This document shows, one piece after another, positions 23,401 through 35,827 of a DNA stretch of 64,000 bases. The stretch covers positions 1,128,501 through 1,192,500 of the forward strand of contig JAPTOF010000001.1 in the NCBI GenBank assembly GCA_028554755.1. Direction: 5' to 3'. This DNA comes from Cordia subcordata. Lineage: Eukaryota > Streptophyta > Magnoliopsida > Boraginales > Cordiaceae. Position numbers and translations under genes: made by a program. The notes under the pieces are model-generated. The model was not told the origin of the DNA. It was given only the letters and a program-made list of their open reading frames with translations, and made no database searches. Each line of letters starts with the position of its first letter. The first letter of the stretch is position 1.

Positions 23401-26400
23401 CTTCAGAAGGACATATGGGAAATCCAATGACAACTAAAATTTTCACAATTGAAAAATGAATAAGGAACTCCATATCTTACCATCTTCCTCATTTGAAGCA
23501 TTATGGTGGTTCAAGGGAACTGAATTTGGACTAGCTGGAACTGAAGTTTGAATTCCTGGCAAAGTTATAAGCAAGGCACTCAGAAATTCCATTGAACGCA
23601 CTCATGAAATATTAGCATAATCTCTCACCTTTTTTTATGTCAAAAATATATTAGTATAATATCAATTCATACAAAGGAAATAAGTTTGTTTCCAATTCCA
23701 GATGGTGAATAGTATATGGTCAATTATAACACAAATTAACTAATAGTGTTCATTTGGAAATGTGAGCATCAAACATCAAATTCATGGTATGACATGGTTA
23801 GATTATTGAAATAATCAATAACATTCAAGGATAACAAAAGCAAGCATGTTAACGCAACAGTATTCACCAAAATTTTCTTTGGCTAAAGAAAGGAGAGGGG
23901 AAAAAAGAGAGGAAGAATTCAAGAACACTCCAGCAATTATGCTTATGGATAAATATAATTTTACTTCAACATCTTCTTCATAACTGAAAAAGGGCCAAAG
24001 TTATACAGTCTATAACAACCCAGCAAGTAAAGGTGCCTTATTGGCAGGTCGTGTCTACTGCTGTAGAGTCTTTAGTAGATAAGGCACAAGATATATAGTT
24101 CCGTAGGAAGATTTTTTTTTTTTTAATTTTAAATTTAAAGGATCATATATGCTTTTAAGGATTTGAAGGTTATGGCTTGACTGGAAAACTACCGAGTCAG
24201 ATGAAAAACAAAATCAGTATTGCTCCCTGGGTAGTAAGTGCAGCATATTTTATGATTCATTTCTTTAACACAGAGAAAAGCCTAGCATATTAAAAAACTT
24301 CGGCAAAGCACATCTCTGCCAGAGCAGTCAATTTTATCCATCCCCGGAATCACTTCAAGGAAGATCTCACCACAGCTTTCAAATACCAGACCAACTATTT
24401 TCTTTCACATTTTTACATATTTGCCACCCCACAAGAGCATCAGCTCAATTAACAAAATATCTATAAACAACCATGAAATTACGTGTTTAAAAGATCTTAT
24501 TATTTGGAGACTAATTACATGCCTAAAGAATAAGATTCACATTTAATGTCAAGAAAGGTTCTGATAGACAGTAATTCTGTCCTCAACAAACCAACAAGAT
24601 ATTCTTTTCTATTCATGCACATTCAAATTAATAAGAAGACGCAAATGACTGGGGTTTGGCCATTGGTTCTAGAGTACCCAATCAAAATTTTAAGCATATA
24701 AGTCTACACATGTATCTGCTAGGCTGCCTCAGTTTCTCTCTACATAATCATGTCCCCTCAAATACTTAAAACTTTGTTAAACTGATGTTTTAAAAATACT
24801 TTATGATAAAATAGAGATGCAAGATATATATTTGGGAATTACATTACGCTCAAACATTAACAAGTGCAATCTACACATAAAACCTGAAGATTACCCAGGA
24901 AATTACCTACCAAACGAGAAAGCAGGTTTATTGTTAAAGAAAACGCCTGAGCTGAAAGAACTCCCAGAGCTTGCAGATGTAGCAGCTGAAGCAATTTCTG
25001 GTTTGTCAGGAGGTGGTTTAGTAATGCTTCTATTACTTTCAGACAGAAGATTATTTTGAGCTCCCGAGCTCCATGAACTTCCCAATATTGAAGTTGCAAC
25101 AGCAGGAGTACTTCCAGGTTTGTCCAGCAAAAATTTATTGTATTTGTCCTTGCTTTCAGACACAAGATTCTTTTGAGCTGCACCAAATCCCAGCCCAGAT
25201 GAGCTTTCCCCCTTTTTTGCATTTGCTTTCAGCCAATTGACAATGTCACTAAATTTCTCCTAAAATAACAAGGGAAAACATCCCATAAAACGTAAATACT
25301 GATATTCCTGAATGTTGTGCTATGAAAAACAGATGTCTCCATCTCAGACTTCATTAACGAACAAGAATAAAAATGCATTCAGCATATAAGAAAGAATAAA
25401 GAAACATTTTAGTATATAAATCCCATATTAGCTTTTAACTGGATCAAATAACATATACATGCCATACACAATGCACAAGTCTCCTGCAAATAGCAAGGTC
25501 TGGGGAAGATAGATGTAGACAGCCTTAACCCTGTTGTCAGAGAAGCTGTTTTTCAAGACTTGAACCCAAGACCAAGTATTCAACAAGCGAACACTTGCCC
25601 ATCATGCCAAGCACGATCTTCAGGTCTAATAACATATAACATTTCGAAAACACTTGTTCAATATGAGAAGCTTGAGAAAAGAAAGGGGTTCAAATCAAGA
25701 AACAGCAAATAAAATGCATAACTATTCAACACAAGTTAACATACTGATTTTTTATTTTCCCGGTGTACAAGCACTATGAAAACTTGGGATTCCAAAAGAA
25801 AATTTTTGGGCATTACCGTGATGTTTGAAGCATGATTTAGATAGTCTTGTATTCCATCTTCCCAAAGTTCATCAGGATGGTTTTGTAATTGAGTTTGGAT
25901 CCAACTGCTCATAGAAAACAATTAGCAACACTGATATTGGTTACTATGCTATTCCAGGATGGCACTGAAAGAAACAAAAAAAAGGTAAGTCAAACCATTT
26001 CCAAAAAATTCCACAATGGAGAAAAACAAAATAAATCTGAAGTATCATAAAAAAAAGATAATTACTTAGAATGATGTAAGGAGACAAATCCAGTAGCAAA
26101 TGATGTGAAGTGTCAAACAACATTAGCTAAATCAACTAGTACCAATAAAAAAGATGGCATGTGTAAATATATAAAGCCGAGTTTCTCTAAAGAAAGAAGA
26201 AAGGACAACCTTGCAAATTGCAAATTGAGAGCTCTGACATGCTGTCTTGATAATTCAGCTCGCTTCATGTCTAATGGTGGAGTTGTTGTCTGTTGGTGCT
26301 GCGATGGTTCTGCCCTATTTGCATTGAACAACGACCCCACCAACATTCTTTTACTCTTCATCTGCATCATAACAGGCAACTACATAACACACTATTCGGT

Positions 26401-26980
26401 GTCTGGTAAATTTAACTTTTTTACTTAAGTTTTAGCTGATTACAAACCAATGCTCAAAGGAAATTTACTTTATTTTCAATGAGACAGAAAAATAAAGTCA
26501 AAAACCTAACGTCGCTACAATTTCAAATAAAGTGGATCATGCACAACAAAATACTGAAAAGGGTAGCCCAGTGCAAATAACTCCCCCTATGCACAAGATG
26601 AATGGAAGGTCAGACAAACTTTGAGCATATGATAAACAATCCTTGCATTTTTGCAAGAGACTTCATGATCAAGAGGCTGTTTCTACATTTATTACGCAGT
26701 TATATACATGTACAAGTATCCCTAACTATATATTGCTTTTTCTATTTCATTTTTTCTTATATAAATTGAATATATTGTACGTATTAATTACAACTATAGA
26801 TTCAAAAGTCATTATCAGAAAGCACTAAAGCACCAATCTTTCCTATAAATTGCACGTACATTATATCCAATTTTTTTTAAAAAAAAAATCCAGAAAAAAG
26901 ATAAAAGTTGAACTCACTGAATCATCGATAACCGGGTCAGAGTCCCACCCGGCGAGTCGCTTCGCTCCTCTCGTCATCAT
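20401..26980 (-). CDS. NUP50: NUP50-type nucleoporin with RanBP1 domain
   Basis: Nine exons join in frame on the minus strand: 26918-26980, 26210-26361, 25817-25904, 24911-25259, 23481-23555, 22314-22411, 22078-22203, 21297-21386 and 20401-20517. They give 385 residues, all with GT-AG borders. The N-terminus MMTRGAKRLAGWDSDP is basic and NUP50-like. The middle has serine-rich spacers with isolated FG-type motifs (GLGFG, FSFG). The last third is a RanBP1 domain: ERGILVVHEVKCKLY, GTGWLSIRC, IIVRNDVGKVLLNALLYPG and TRTFLIRTK. In this family the protein sits on the nuclear side of the pore and helps importin recycling through Ran and importin alpha. The start could be either of two adjacent ATGs. 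Introns host two SINEs and a small tandem duplication. Confidence 0.92.
20615..20750 (-). mobile_element. tRNA-derived SINE with perfect 17-bp target-site duplication
   Basis: A 102-bp insert (20632-20733) lies between two identical 17-bp copies of AATATTCTTTACTAATA (20615-20631 and 20734-20750). On the minus strand it starts GGGAATTAAGGGATAGCTC. It has an A-box-like TAGCTCAAGTGG and a B-box-like GGTTCAATCCC, and ends with an A/T tail of AATAAT repeats. This is the anatomy of a short tRNA-derived SINE. It sits in the last intron of NUP50 in the same orientation as that gene. Confidence 0.85.
22640..22769. repeat. Two-copy tandem duplication in NUP50 intron 5
   Basis: A unit of about 65-68 bp (TTCCAATTAT-CTCCATGAATA ... 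TTTTGGAAATACA) occurs twice in a row, at about 22640-22704 and 22708-22769, with a few substitutions and small indels. It lies between exons 5 and 6. Confidence 0.8.
25461..25620 (-). mobile_element. Au/TS-type SINE fragment in NUP50 intron 3
   Basis: Read on the minus strand the piece contains GGCATGATGGGCAAGTGTTC, a B-box-like GGGTTCAAGTCTTG, then AACAGCTTCTCTGAC, GGGTTAAGGCTGTCTACATC and CCCCAGACCTTGC. It ends GACTTGTGCATTGTGTATG. This order matches the widespread plant Au/TS SINE family as I know it. It is diverged, and no clear target duplication is visible. Confidence 0.7.
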
Positions 26981-27655
26981 TTAGCAGTGATAGTTCAGCA
27001 AAATATTTGGGGGTGTTCTTGGAAATATTATGAAAATTAGGGTTTTTAGTTTGGGAAAGTAAAATTAGGTTTTATTGTTTGTAAGCAGAAGAGGGAGAGG
27101 CAATGAATGGTTTTTTAATCAGTAAAAGGCAAGTGGGTATTCCAGCCGTTGAGTTCAGGTTGGAAACCAACATTTTAATTTCAGCCGATGGATTGGATTA
27201 TTTCATTATTTTAAATTTGTTAAATGCATGTAAAATTTTTATTCAAATACTTTCATCTTTTTCGCTGAAAAAAAAAAATTGCTGAGACAAATACTTTCAT
27301 CTTGATGGTCCATATTGAGATAACAAATTGAGCATTAATACAAATAAAAGAAAAGGATATTCTATAATAGGAAGGCTTATTTATTTGTAATTAGGTTCTC
27401 ATTTCGTATGTTAAAATTATTGCGCAGGAAAAGAAACAATGATACCTCGTACATCACTCTGGTAAGTGTACTAATCTATACAAAAACTTAAATTTTTGTA
27501 ACATATCAAAAAGTTAAATGTTTATAACATATTAACTCCAAAATATTCAAAATAAATGGTTATATGATGATTTCTTCTAATAAATCTATAATATCAACAT
27601 TTCAAATTTTGTATATTCTTAATAGGTGGTTAAAATAAAACTTGAAAATTATTAA

Positions 27656-27773
27656 TGTTGTGTTTGTTATATGCTTATTTAAAATTTTAAATTTGAAATA
27701 TATATAATTTTATATGTATTTAAAATTTAAAATTTCAAATAAAAATATAACAAACACCAACATAAGTGTCACC
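27656..27773. repeat. Hairpin MITE family B, copy 1
   Basis: A near-perfect palindrome of about 118 bp. The left arm is ATGTTGTGTTTGTTATATGC; the right arm, reverse complemented, is ATGTTGGTGTTTGTTATAT. Both continue into TTATTT(A/G)AAATTTTAAAT. No coding capacity. Confidence 0.75.
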
Positions 27774-27925
27774 TACTTTATGCGCAACGGGTGCAAAATA
27801 AATTTAACCCTTAGAAAAAGGAAATAAATTTAACCCTTAAAATATTTAGTCAATTCTACTCCTCATAGAAGTGCTACGGAGGAAGCTGACAAGCCCCATA
27901 GAGGAACGGTCATCCGACATTCTCT

Positions 27926-27987
27926 TGCTGTGTAATGTTATATGCTTAACTTAAATCTTAAATTCGAAAAGCATAACAAACACAGCA
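27926..27987. repeat. Hairpin MITE family B, minimal copy
   Basis: About 62 bp starting TGCTGTGTAATGTTATATGC and ending GCATAACAAACACAGCA, which is the inverse of the left end. It is the shortest member of the family in the window and may be an internally deleted copy. Confidence 0.7.
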
Positions 27988-28601
27988 TTTGCCCATCCAT
28001 TGGCAACCTTGGTTTGCATGTCGAATTTGATCTGCCCCTTTTTGCACTTTGAGGGTGGCCAGAGGTTGATAACATGTAATTAGCGAAAATTAATCACTGA
28101 ATCACTCATACTAAAATTAAGAGACACACCACTTAACCACTAAGACTTTGATAATTTGATCTGCCCCTTTGCGCCCCATTTGTTTCCCTCGAGCCTTGAA
28201 ATAAGAAGTCTTTATCTCAAAACGGAGGGATGGAGTCGGTGTGTGTGCCAAAAACTTCCTGTGTCCGTAACATACACAAGCACTACAAACTCTTAAAAGA
28301 TTCAAGAAACAACGTCTATAAAGAATTTCACATCTTACCATAAGCAGATACCATTTGGTGATAATTGCATAAAGGACACAACAAAAGAAATCCAATTTAT
28401 CCATATTGAATTTCATTGCTTAATAATAAAAGATCAGTATTAAATTTCTTGGTAAAAAGATCTGAAACAAACTTGAAATTTTAACCGGTAAGACAGACTA
28501 GCTAGCTATCACTTCTCTAACCTGACATTACTCTTCCTGTATTTCAAGTTTGGAAAATGTTTAAAACCAACTGTTTTTCCTAGCTAATTAACTTGAATGG
28601 T

Positions 28602-31600
28602 TCAGACTAACGGCTTTGTCTCTTCTTCTTGTTCACCTTCAATATGTTCTGATGGCCTCTTAGCTTCTCTCGAATGAGATTTTCCCTGCTTGACAGAGGG
28701 ATTGGATGTGGCAACTCGATTGAGAGATTTATTTTCAGGCAAGAGCTTCAATATGATTCCCATGCTCATGAGTAGCAAGCCTGAGCAATGTTGTTCAGTT
28801 AACGGCTTTGTAAAAATTAAATACGATAACAAAAGAGTGACAGCCTTCCTTGCTGTTGTGACCTGCACATCACAAGCGGTTGAATATATAGAAGGCAAGT
28901 CAATCAGACCTTGGAAAATTAAAAGAAACCGTTATCAGAATTATTCTCTAAATGCAATTAACATGGCTGCCTATAAGAACACAAGTGGAAATACCGATGG
29001 TACTGCAGAGAAAAACAAACCACGTGTTCATTAGAGACGAGAAGGAAGAGGCAAATATTACCATGGCAGTTGTGGCCGCCCCAAAAATCGCAATAAGTGA
29101 TAATACAGAGACTTGGCCAATAAATGTAGCCATGGCTTCAAACACTAACACTCCATAGACATAGGGATGCTGCATAATAGACTAGCAAAGGTTAGAGATT
29201 TGATCGGAGCCAAAAGATAACATGGAAGACAAGCTAAGCTGAAATTGGCAAAGTTGTCTTCTACAGGTTCAAAGTTCAATAAAGTTGTGGAGCCCCAATA
29301 GAGAAAGCCCAAGCAAACCAAACAAGAGACCCTGGCATGGGTCTTAGATACAGCAAGCACCCCCACCTTCCCCTCTACGATAATGTATCCGTGGTTGGTC
29401 ATTCTCGTAGCAAAAGCAAGTAAAATACAATGTGATGATCCCACATTTGGAACTCATTTCTTCAAGCTATGATTCTCAAGTCCCTGAGTTATCCCTACCT
29501 TAAAAAATAGTCTTTTGGGTGTTGGGCTCTCCCATAGGTTTGAATACATATACATTTGCTATAAAGTGTGAAAAATTACGAGTTTCACAAGTTTTTTTTT
29601 TCAGCCCATCTTAAACTGACTTTTTTTTGTCCGTAACCACTAGTTACCAATATGCCACTATCAATATGCATGGTTCAGAGCCTTACAGGATAAAACAAGG
29701 GGTGGACAATAATCTAATTAAGTGGACAGACAACTCGTGAACGGATGTAATAGAGTGATAAACAAAGGACAAAGAATAAAAAGAGTCAGAGGGAGATTGA
29801 ATGGCTCTTCTAACCTCAGAACAAGAATTCCATGCCTTGAACAGCTCTCCAGTTATTATCATTGGAGGAAGCAGGAATGGCAAACCAACCACCGTTGAGC
29901 AAAATAGCATCTCCATCTGCAAGATATTGGTAAAAAGTTAACCGATATAGATATGCATCCTTGTCGAAGCTTCTGCTCACGTCATGCATCAACCAGAAGC
30001 ACTAGCATGAAACATCAAAGTACCTGAGTGGTTTCAGGGTTCATGGTAAAAATTGCCTCCTGCAGATTACCCAGAAAGGAATCCATGACTAGAGCACCAG
30101 TAATCATCATCACACCTATGATACTGAAATTTGGAGAAGTATTGGCATCTGCTAAGGTGAAGAGAATCAGGCCTACAACTAAAAGTAGGGCAGAGACATA
30201 TTCATGAATGGGATATTTTCTTCTCAAGCCTGGAATAAAGGCTCCCATCACCATTACAGGTAGTACCTGTGACCAATAGAAGACAAAATGCAGTTATAAC
30301 TGAACTTAGTAAGCATCTGTTTTGACAGAGAGAAGCTCCTATATAAAAAGCTCTAAAACCGATACATATAACGACAAGTATCAATCTGTCAGCAGAAGTG
30401 AGATTTACAGAAGTCAGATAAATGTGACAAGTGATATTTAAAGACTTTATCTAGAGATACAGTTTCATATGGTATACCTTTGTGGACTTAAACATAATTT
30501 GTGCTGGATAATTTAAATAGGCCAGGGAGCCCTTGGTCAATCCATGGGAACCCATAAGAACAGCAGAGAGCTTTACATATGTTTTCCACGGGTTCACCAT
30601 TTGTTTGATAGTGAAACCCTGTAAGCAAATAAGTGCCAAGTACACAAAGCCTTGTACAAAGGTAAAGTACCACCCATAACTGGATACAAAAACCACCGTC
30701 AACAATTGATTAGTTTATAATGCAACAAAATACTTGTCAAGCAAAAGTCAATCCCAAGAAGGGATGACATTAACCAACCTGAAGTGGAGCCGATTATATA
30801 CATATTCCTGCAATTACAGATATCAGATTCATTAGTTAACCAAACTGCTTTTCCCATATGTAGATAAGCCAAACCAGTGAGCTTAACACACCAATTGAAC
30901 AGTAGCCAACAAAAGTTACATAAAAATGGATCGTGAAAGTCTTAACTGAAATAGCCCTTGAATTATTGCACTTAGAACACAATTACTACATTTCAAATTG
31001 CTTTGGAGTACATCTTTAGCATAGCAGAAATATCAAGAATAGAGAATAGTAGTAACTTAAACTCCTTTTTTTCTTAGGGGTCAGGGGGGCTTTGCCTTTT
31101 AACTAGAATAATTACAACTAACAGAATCAAACTTTATCAGATATCCCAAAATTTTGAACACTTTCTTTGTGTACTTTACAGGCTTACAGCCTACAAAATC
31201 TAAACCGTTCACATAACAATGCAACAACAAAAAGCAACAGTAGGATTTTCAATGTGAAGTAAGTTATTAACATACGTGAACTCAAAACCAATAGCTCAAA
31301 CATTTGGATCATGGGTATTAAGCAGGTACATTAACAGGCAATGATTATTATGACTGCCAGGACTGATCATAACAACTAGAATATCAAGAATTTCGAAAAA
31401 TCGAAACCAACCCCAGAAAAAACAGAACTTAAAATCGATCAATTTCCACACACAACACAAGCACATCTAAACACACATCACGCACATGCAAGATTGAATT
31501 AAGCCATAAAATTAACAACCAACTTAAAAACTAAACAATTAACAGAAAAACAGATGCATATACGTTTAAATTGCTTGAAAAAACAGAGGGGGGAGACCAG

Positions 31601-31734
31601 AAAGAGACCTCACAAATGCCATTAACAAGATAACCAAAGAAGAACCCTGAAGAACAAATGACGAATTGTTGCCATTTGGGCCTATCAGTCAACGCAATTC
31701 CAAACAGAGACCTCGCTTGATCTTCGTTCTTCAT
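28602..31734 (-). CDS. UTR2: UDP-galactose/UDP-glucose transporter, UTR2/UTR4 type
   Basis: Seven exons join in frame: 31609-31734, 30779-30807, 30478-30679, 30024-30266, 29815-29916, 29062-29169 and 28602-28862. They give 356 residues with GT-AG borders throughout; the second exon is only 29 bp. The protein is a many-pass drug/metabolite-type (SLC35B) nucleotide-sugar transporter: [55 protein letters not shown] and [13 protein letters not shown]. The closing domain holds [20 protein letters not shown] and a charged tail ending ETKPLV. In this family it exchanges cytosolic UDP-hexose for UMP across the ER or Golgi membrane, supplying glycosylation. Similarity to the UTR2/UTR4 pair is strong; the substrate is inferred from family. 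Confidence 0.94.
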
Positions 31735-32215
31735 CTCTCTTTGGCACCCTTTTCAGTTGTAACTGAAACAAGCATAAATACAAAACAATAATTCAATCTT
31801 TATACACCCCCTTTGCATGGTCTAAAGTGAAATATACATATACAAATAGAGAGAGAGAAGCGTAAAGAATTGAAAAGAAAAGTAAACAAGAAAAGTATCT
31901 CAACTTGAGAAGACTTCTATGACAATTTCTTTCCCCACCACCTTTTCTTTAATTATTATCTGCGCCTTGGTGTGTATATATCAATACATAAGCTTTTATA
32001 GTGTGTGCTAGCTTCAGAAACATGTAATATCTATTGATACATATATAGATATATATATTGGAGAGAAAAGGGTTGTGTTGTGCTGTATATTTTCCAGTTG
32101 GGCACTTCGCTTTTATTAGGCTCCGAACCTTGAAAGCAGCAGGCATCCAGGGAGGGAGAGACGGATGGTGACAAATGTACAATACCGATCACCGTGTGAA
32201 CGTGTGTCGTGGGTG

Positions 32216-32216
<1 letters not shown>

Positions 32217-32259
<43 letters not shown>
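32217..32259. repeat. (TA)n microsatellite upstream of the UTR gene
   Basis: About 21 TA units roughly 480 bp upstream of the transporter start codon, beyond its probable 5' UTR (31735 to about 32180). Confidence 0.9.
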
Positions 32260-32261
<2 letters not shown>

Positions 32262-34860
32262 TTGCTAAGAATTTTTATGTAATTCATGAGAAGCGTATCG
32301 GACTTTTATAATTTTTTATATTTATTAAAAAATATTGTATTGTACACGTCCAAATTACGAGTGAAATCTTTCCGAGCATTAAATTAAAAAACTCACCTAA
32401 GCTTTAAATTAGAAAAATAATTTTTTAAAGAAAAAATAAAATTGGTTACCAGGAAGACAAGTGGCACCTCACTCGAGTATTTTACTAAAATAATACAAAT
32501 ATAGATATTTGGATTATAATGTTGCACTATTGATTTTATTATAGTTTGACCAATACAAAGTAAAATTTTAATACCTTATAAATATTGAGTTATTGGAATT
32601 AAAACTTATATATTCCAGGACTAGTGTTTTCAATTATTATAAATTTTATTTTATATATCATTTTGTAATATTTTTTTCAAATGAATATGGATATCTTAAA
32701 ACCTTTATTTGTCTCAAAAAATGGATTACACTTCGTGTCCATGATGTCATGCATAGTATTAGAAAAAAAAAGAAAAAGAAAAAGAAAAAGAAGCTAGTGG
32801 TTTGGTAGTCAATGCAAGGCGACTACTTCCCCTCCGCGCTCATCCCCTCCCATCCCAACCCGAAAAAGGCGCAAAAGATCACGTCCAAATGCGTGAGTGG
32901 AATTAATTTGGACTTGAGACAAGGACTCGTTTGGATTGATTTTTTTTAAAAGTATTTTAAACAGTTTTTAAAAAATAATTTTTTTCGAGAAATTAAAAAT
33001 TATGAGTTCTAAAAAATATATATTTGGATTTTTTTCAGAATTTCAATTTTTTTAGAAACTAAATCAAATAGTTATTATAAATTTAACATAATTTTTTCAG
33101 GAAAAAAAAGTACTTTTTCCTTAAAAAAAAAAAAGTCAATTCAAACAAGCCCTAACTCTAACTACAAAACGTGTTTCTTCTTATTTTATGTATACAATAT
33201 AATTTTATGATATGTAAATAATTTAACATTTAATCCACGATTTTTTGCATAAAAATCATTACAAGTTACTTCTTGTTTCTTTAACCTATATACATTAATC
33301 TAATTATCCCATGCAAGGTAAGGGATAACTTCTTTTAAAATTAGTCTAATTTTGTCTAGATATAATGTTAATCTAATTTTAATATGTGTAATGTTGTATT
33401 CGTTGAAAAATAGAGTGTTTATAGTAACAAAAATACAAGTCAAAAGCAAAATATAAGTTCTATTTGGAAATGGATTCTAAGCATTAATGAAGGGATGAGA
33501 TAATGATATAAAATATTACAAGTTACCATATGCTTTAAAAATTGTTTAACTTATATACATTTAGAAAAGGAAAAGTATAGGGTTGGGATAGGGAAAATAA
33601 TAAAGGGACATGTCATTTGAAATTTATTATCCTTTTATATTTATATTCAAAAATCTCATCTTAATAATTATTATTGTTATTTGGCTTATCTTTTATTAGC
33701 ATTGCAATTATTGTCTACTTATTTGGAAAGTGTTAAAAGAAAAAAATGTCAAACTTGTATGGATAATGTTCAACTAGATTTACACACGTGTAATGCACGG
33801 GATAATTCTTTTTTAAAATATAGAATTAACTTCAAAAAAAAAAAAGGAAAACATCATTTAAAAATAAAATAGTAAAAAATTAAAAGAAGATTATATTTAT
33901 AAATAATAGCATATATTAGATAAAAGTATAACCAGTCTTTAAAATAATAGGTTATAAAAATAACTGATTAACAAAAATTAAGTGAATTATTTACCTATAG
34001 CTTATTTTGAACAAATCAACTAATAAGATCTAAAACTAGACAAACTTTGAAACATAAAATTTTATATAGTAATTACAAAAGAAAAGAGAAAGGATATAAC
34101 AAATCCAAATGTAGGGTGAAATAGAGAGTTAAGTACGTTAGCATTTAATTTAATATTAATTGTTTATTACTTTGTAAAATTGCTAGTTAAAAGTAATATA
34201 AACATATATTACAAATGTTCAAAACAATTATATAGAAAGTTATGTATTCTTTCCAAAAAGATATTTTTTTTACCTTCAACGTATAAACATATAGTTACAT
34301 TAGAAATGTAAATTATACGTTTTTGGTTATTCATTAAAAAAAATAGAATCTCAATATATGTTCTAAATAGAGGCCAAATTTTGTTGTTAGCAAATATAAA
34401 TCAAAGACTTTGAATAAGAATTATCAAATAATCAATAAAACATTTGCAATTCAAATATCTGTTAAAATATCACATAAAATTAGAAATTCATACTATATCT
34501 ACTTTAATAACTAAGTGAAAATAAGATATGATATATAACAAAAAGACAGTAGAGTCGCACGATACGCAAGAAAAGTGAATATATTTGATGTCTTTATTTA
34601 TTATTAATAGTCATTCTTTGTAACCCATTGAAATATAAATATATTTTAAAATTAAATTTTTAGTAGGTTTTTAATATTAGATAATTTTATATTTTTGTAA
34701 AAATTAAATAATATTGAAAAAATTAAAATGTAGTAGATTGAAAATTATGGAAGGGAAAGAGACGAACATAAATGGAATAAATTTGATTAGGAAGTTTTTT
34801 TTATATCAATTAAAAGAAATGTACTGAATTTTTTTTGAAAGGAAAAAAATATATGACAAG
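32260..34860. other. AT-rich intergenic DNA
   Basis: No gene recognised. It contains a family A MITE (32923-33152), an AAGAAA-type purine run near 32760-32792, and long monotonous A/T sequence. Confidence 0.7.
32923..33152. repeat. MITE family A, copy 3
   Basis: The left end is GGACTCGTTTGGATTGATTT. The right end, reverse complemented, is AGGGCTTGTTTGAATTGACT. The ends therefore mirror each other over about 20 bp. The interior is made of A/T runs. Same family as the copies at 677 and 3648. Confidence 0.65.
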
Positions 34861-34870
34861 TTATATATAT

Positions 34871-34963
34871 AGAGAGAGAGAGAGGGAGAGAGAGAAAGAG
34901 AGAGAGAGAGGGAGAGAGAGGGAGAGAGGAGCTTTCATATTGTTGGTTAATATTTTCGTACCC

Positions 34964-35003
<40 letters not shown>

Positions 35004-35034
35004 CTTTCATATTGTTGGTTAATATTTTGTACCC
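34871..35034. repeat. (GA)n microsatellite with duplicated flank
   Basis: Two GA tracts (about 34871-34929 and 34967-35000) are each followed by an almost identical 34-35-bp sequence containing CTTTCATATTGTTGGTTAAT. The second copy lacks one base. The whole tract-plus-flank unit has been duplicated in tandem. Confidence 0.9.
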
Positions 35035-35827
35035 TAATCTCAACACCTTCCTTGTTTTTTTTAAGAAAATAGCATTTTCTAAAAGGTCGATGTCGGATGC
35101 CAGCTTGATACGAGTTGATTTTTCTATTTGCATAAATTTATTGAGAAATAAAATATAATTCTTCTAACAACTATCCACAATTAGACAAAAGTTGTAACAC
35201 CTTACTAAAATATCGTAATATCTACATAATTATCGCGTATCTTTTTCAAATAATGTAGATACACTAATCATAAAAGAGCTCGTCCATTTCGATTGCATTC
35301 GTAGAAAACATGCTCAACTATTAATGCGCCCTGGCTTAATGTACATTGGACCATAAATTATTTACGGTCATTCCTCTTGTTAGATTAATTCCATTTCTTT
35401 TCTTATTTCTGTAAATATTTAAAATAAAGTCAAATCTTATAGAGAAAACGAATTTCTGAAGTTTGAAACAAATCGGCAATTTTATAAGAGAAATTAGTCA
35501 ATGACCTTTTATTTAGTCATGGTCTTCCAATAAACTAGATCTGCCTAATTGGATGAGAAAACTTTTATCGAATTAGCTTTTGAAATAGACACTTAACAAC
35601 TTCAAAATTGGCTTCTCGTTGATGCCCTGAGCCGTTTGACAATCATTAGCCTTCTTTTATTTTTTAGAAGAAAATTATATGCTTCTCAATTATATGAACA
35701 CAATTTTCAAATAAGTATTAGTGGTTAAGATATATAAGATATTGCATCTTAGGATGAGTACGAATATTAATAAGTTCAAACTTTTATATTTTTTTATATT
35801 ATTGTTTTCATATTTTCTAATGGCTTA

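Larger units (their letters stand above)
26981..28601. other. Intergenic: NUP50 promoter side and UTR 3' flank
   Basis: The stretch between the NUP50 start and the stop codon of the sugar-nucleotide transporter. It holds two hairpin MITEs (27656-27773 and 27926-27987), otherwise AT-rich DNA. No gene is seen. NUP50 is transcribed away from it and the transporter toward it. Confidence 0.6.

Noticed and set aside
34835..35158. Frames of 107 and 90 codons rich in RERERE or SLSLSL
   Set aside because: They are translations of the GA microsatellite.
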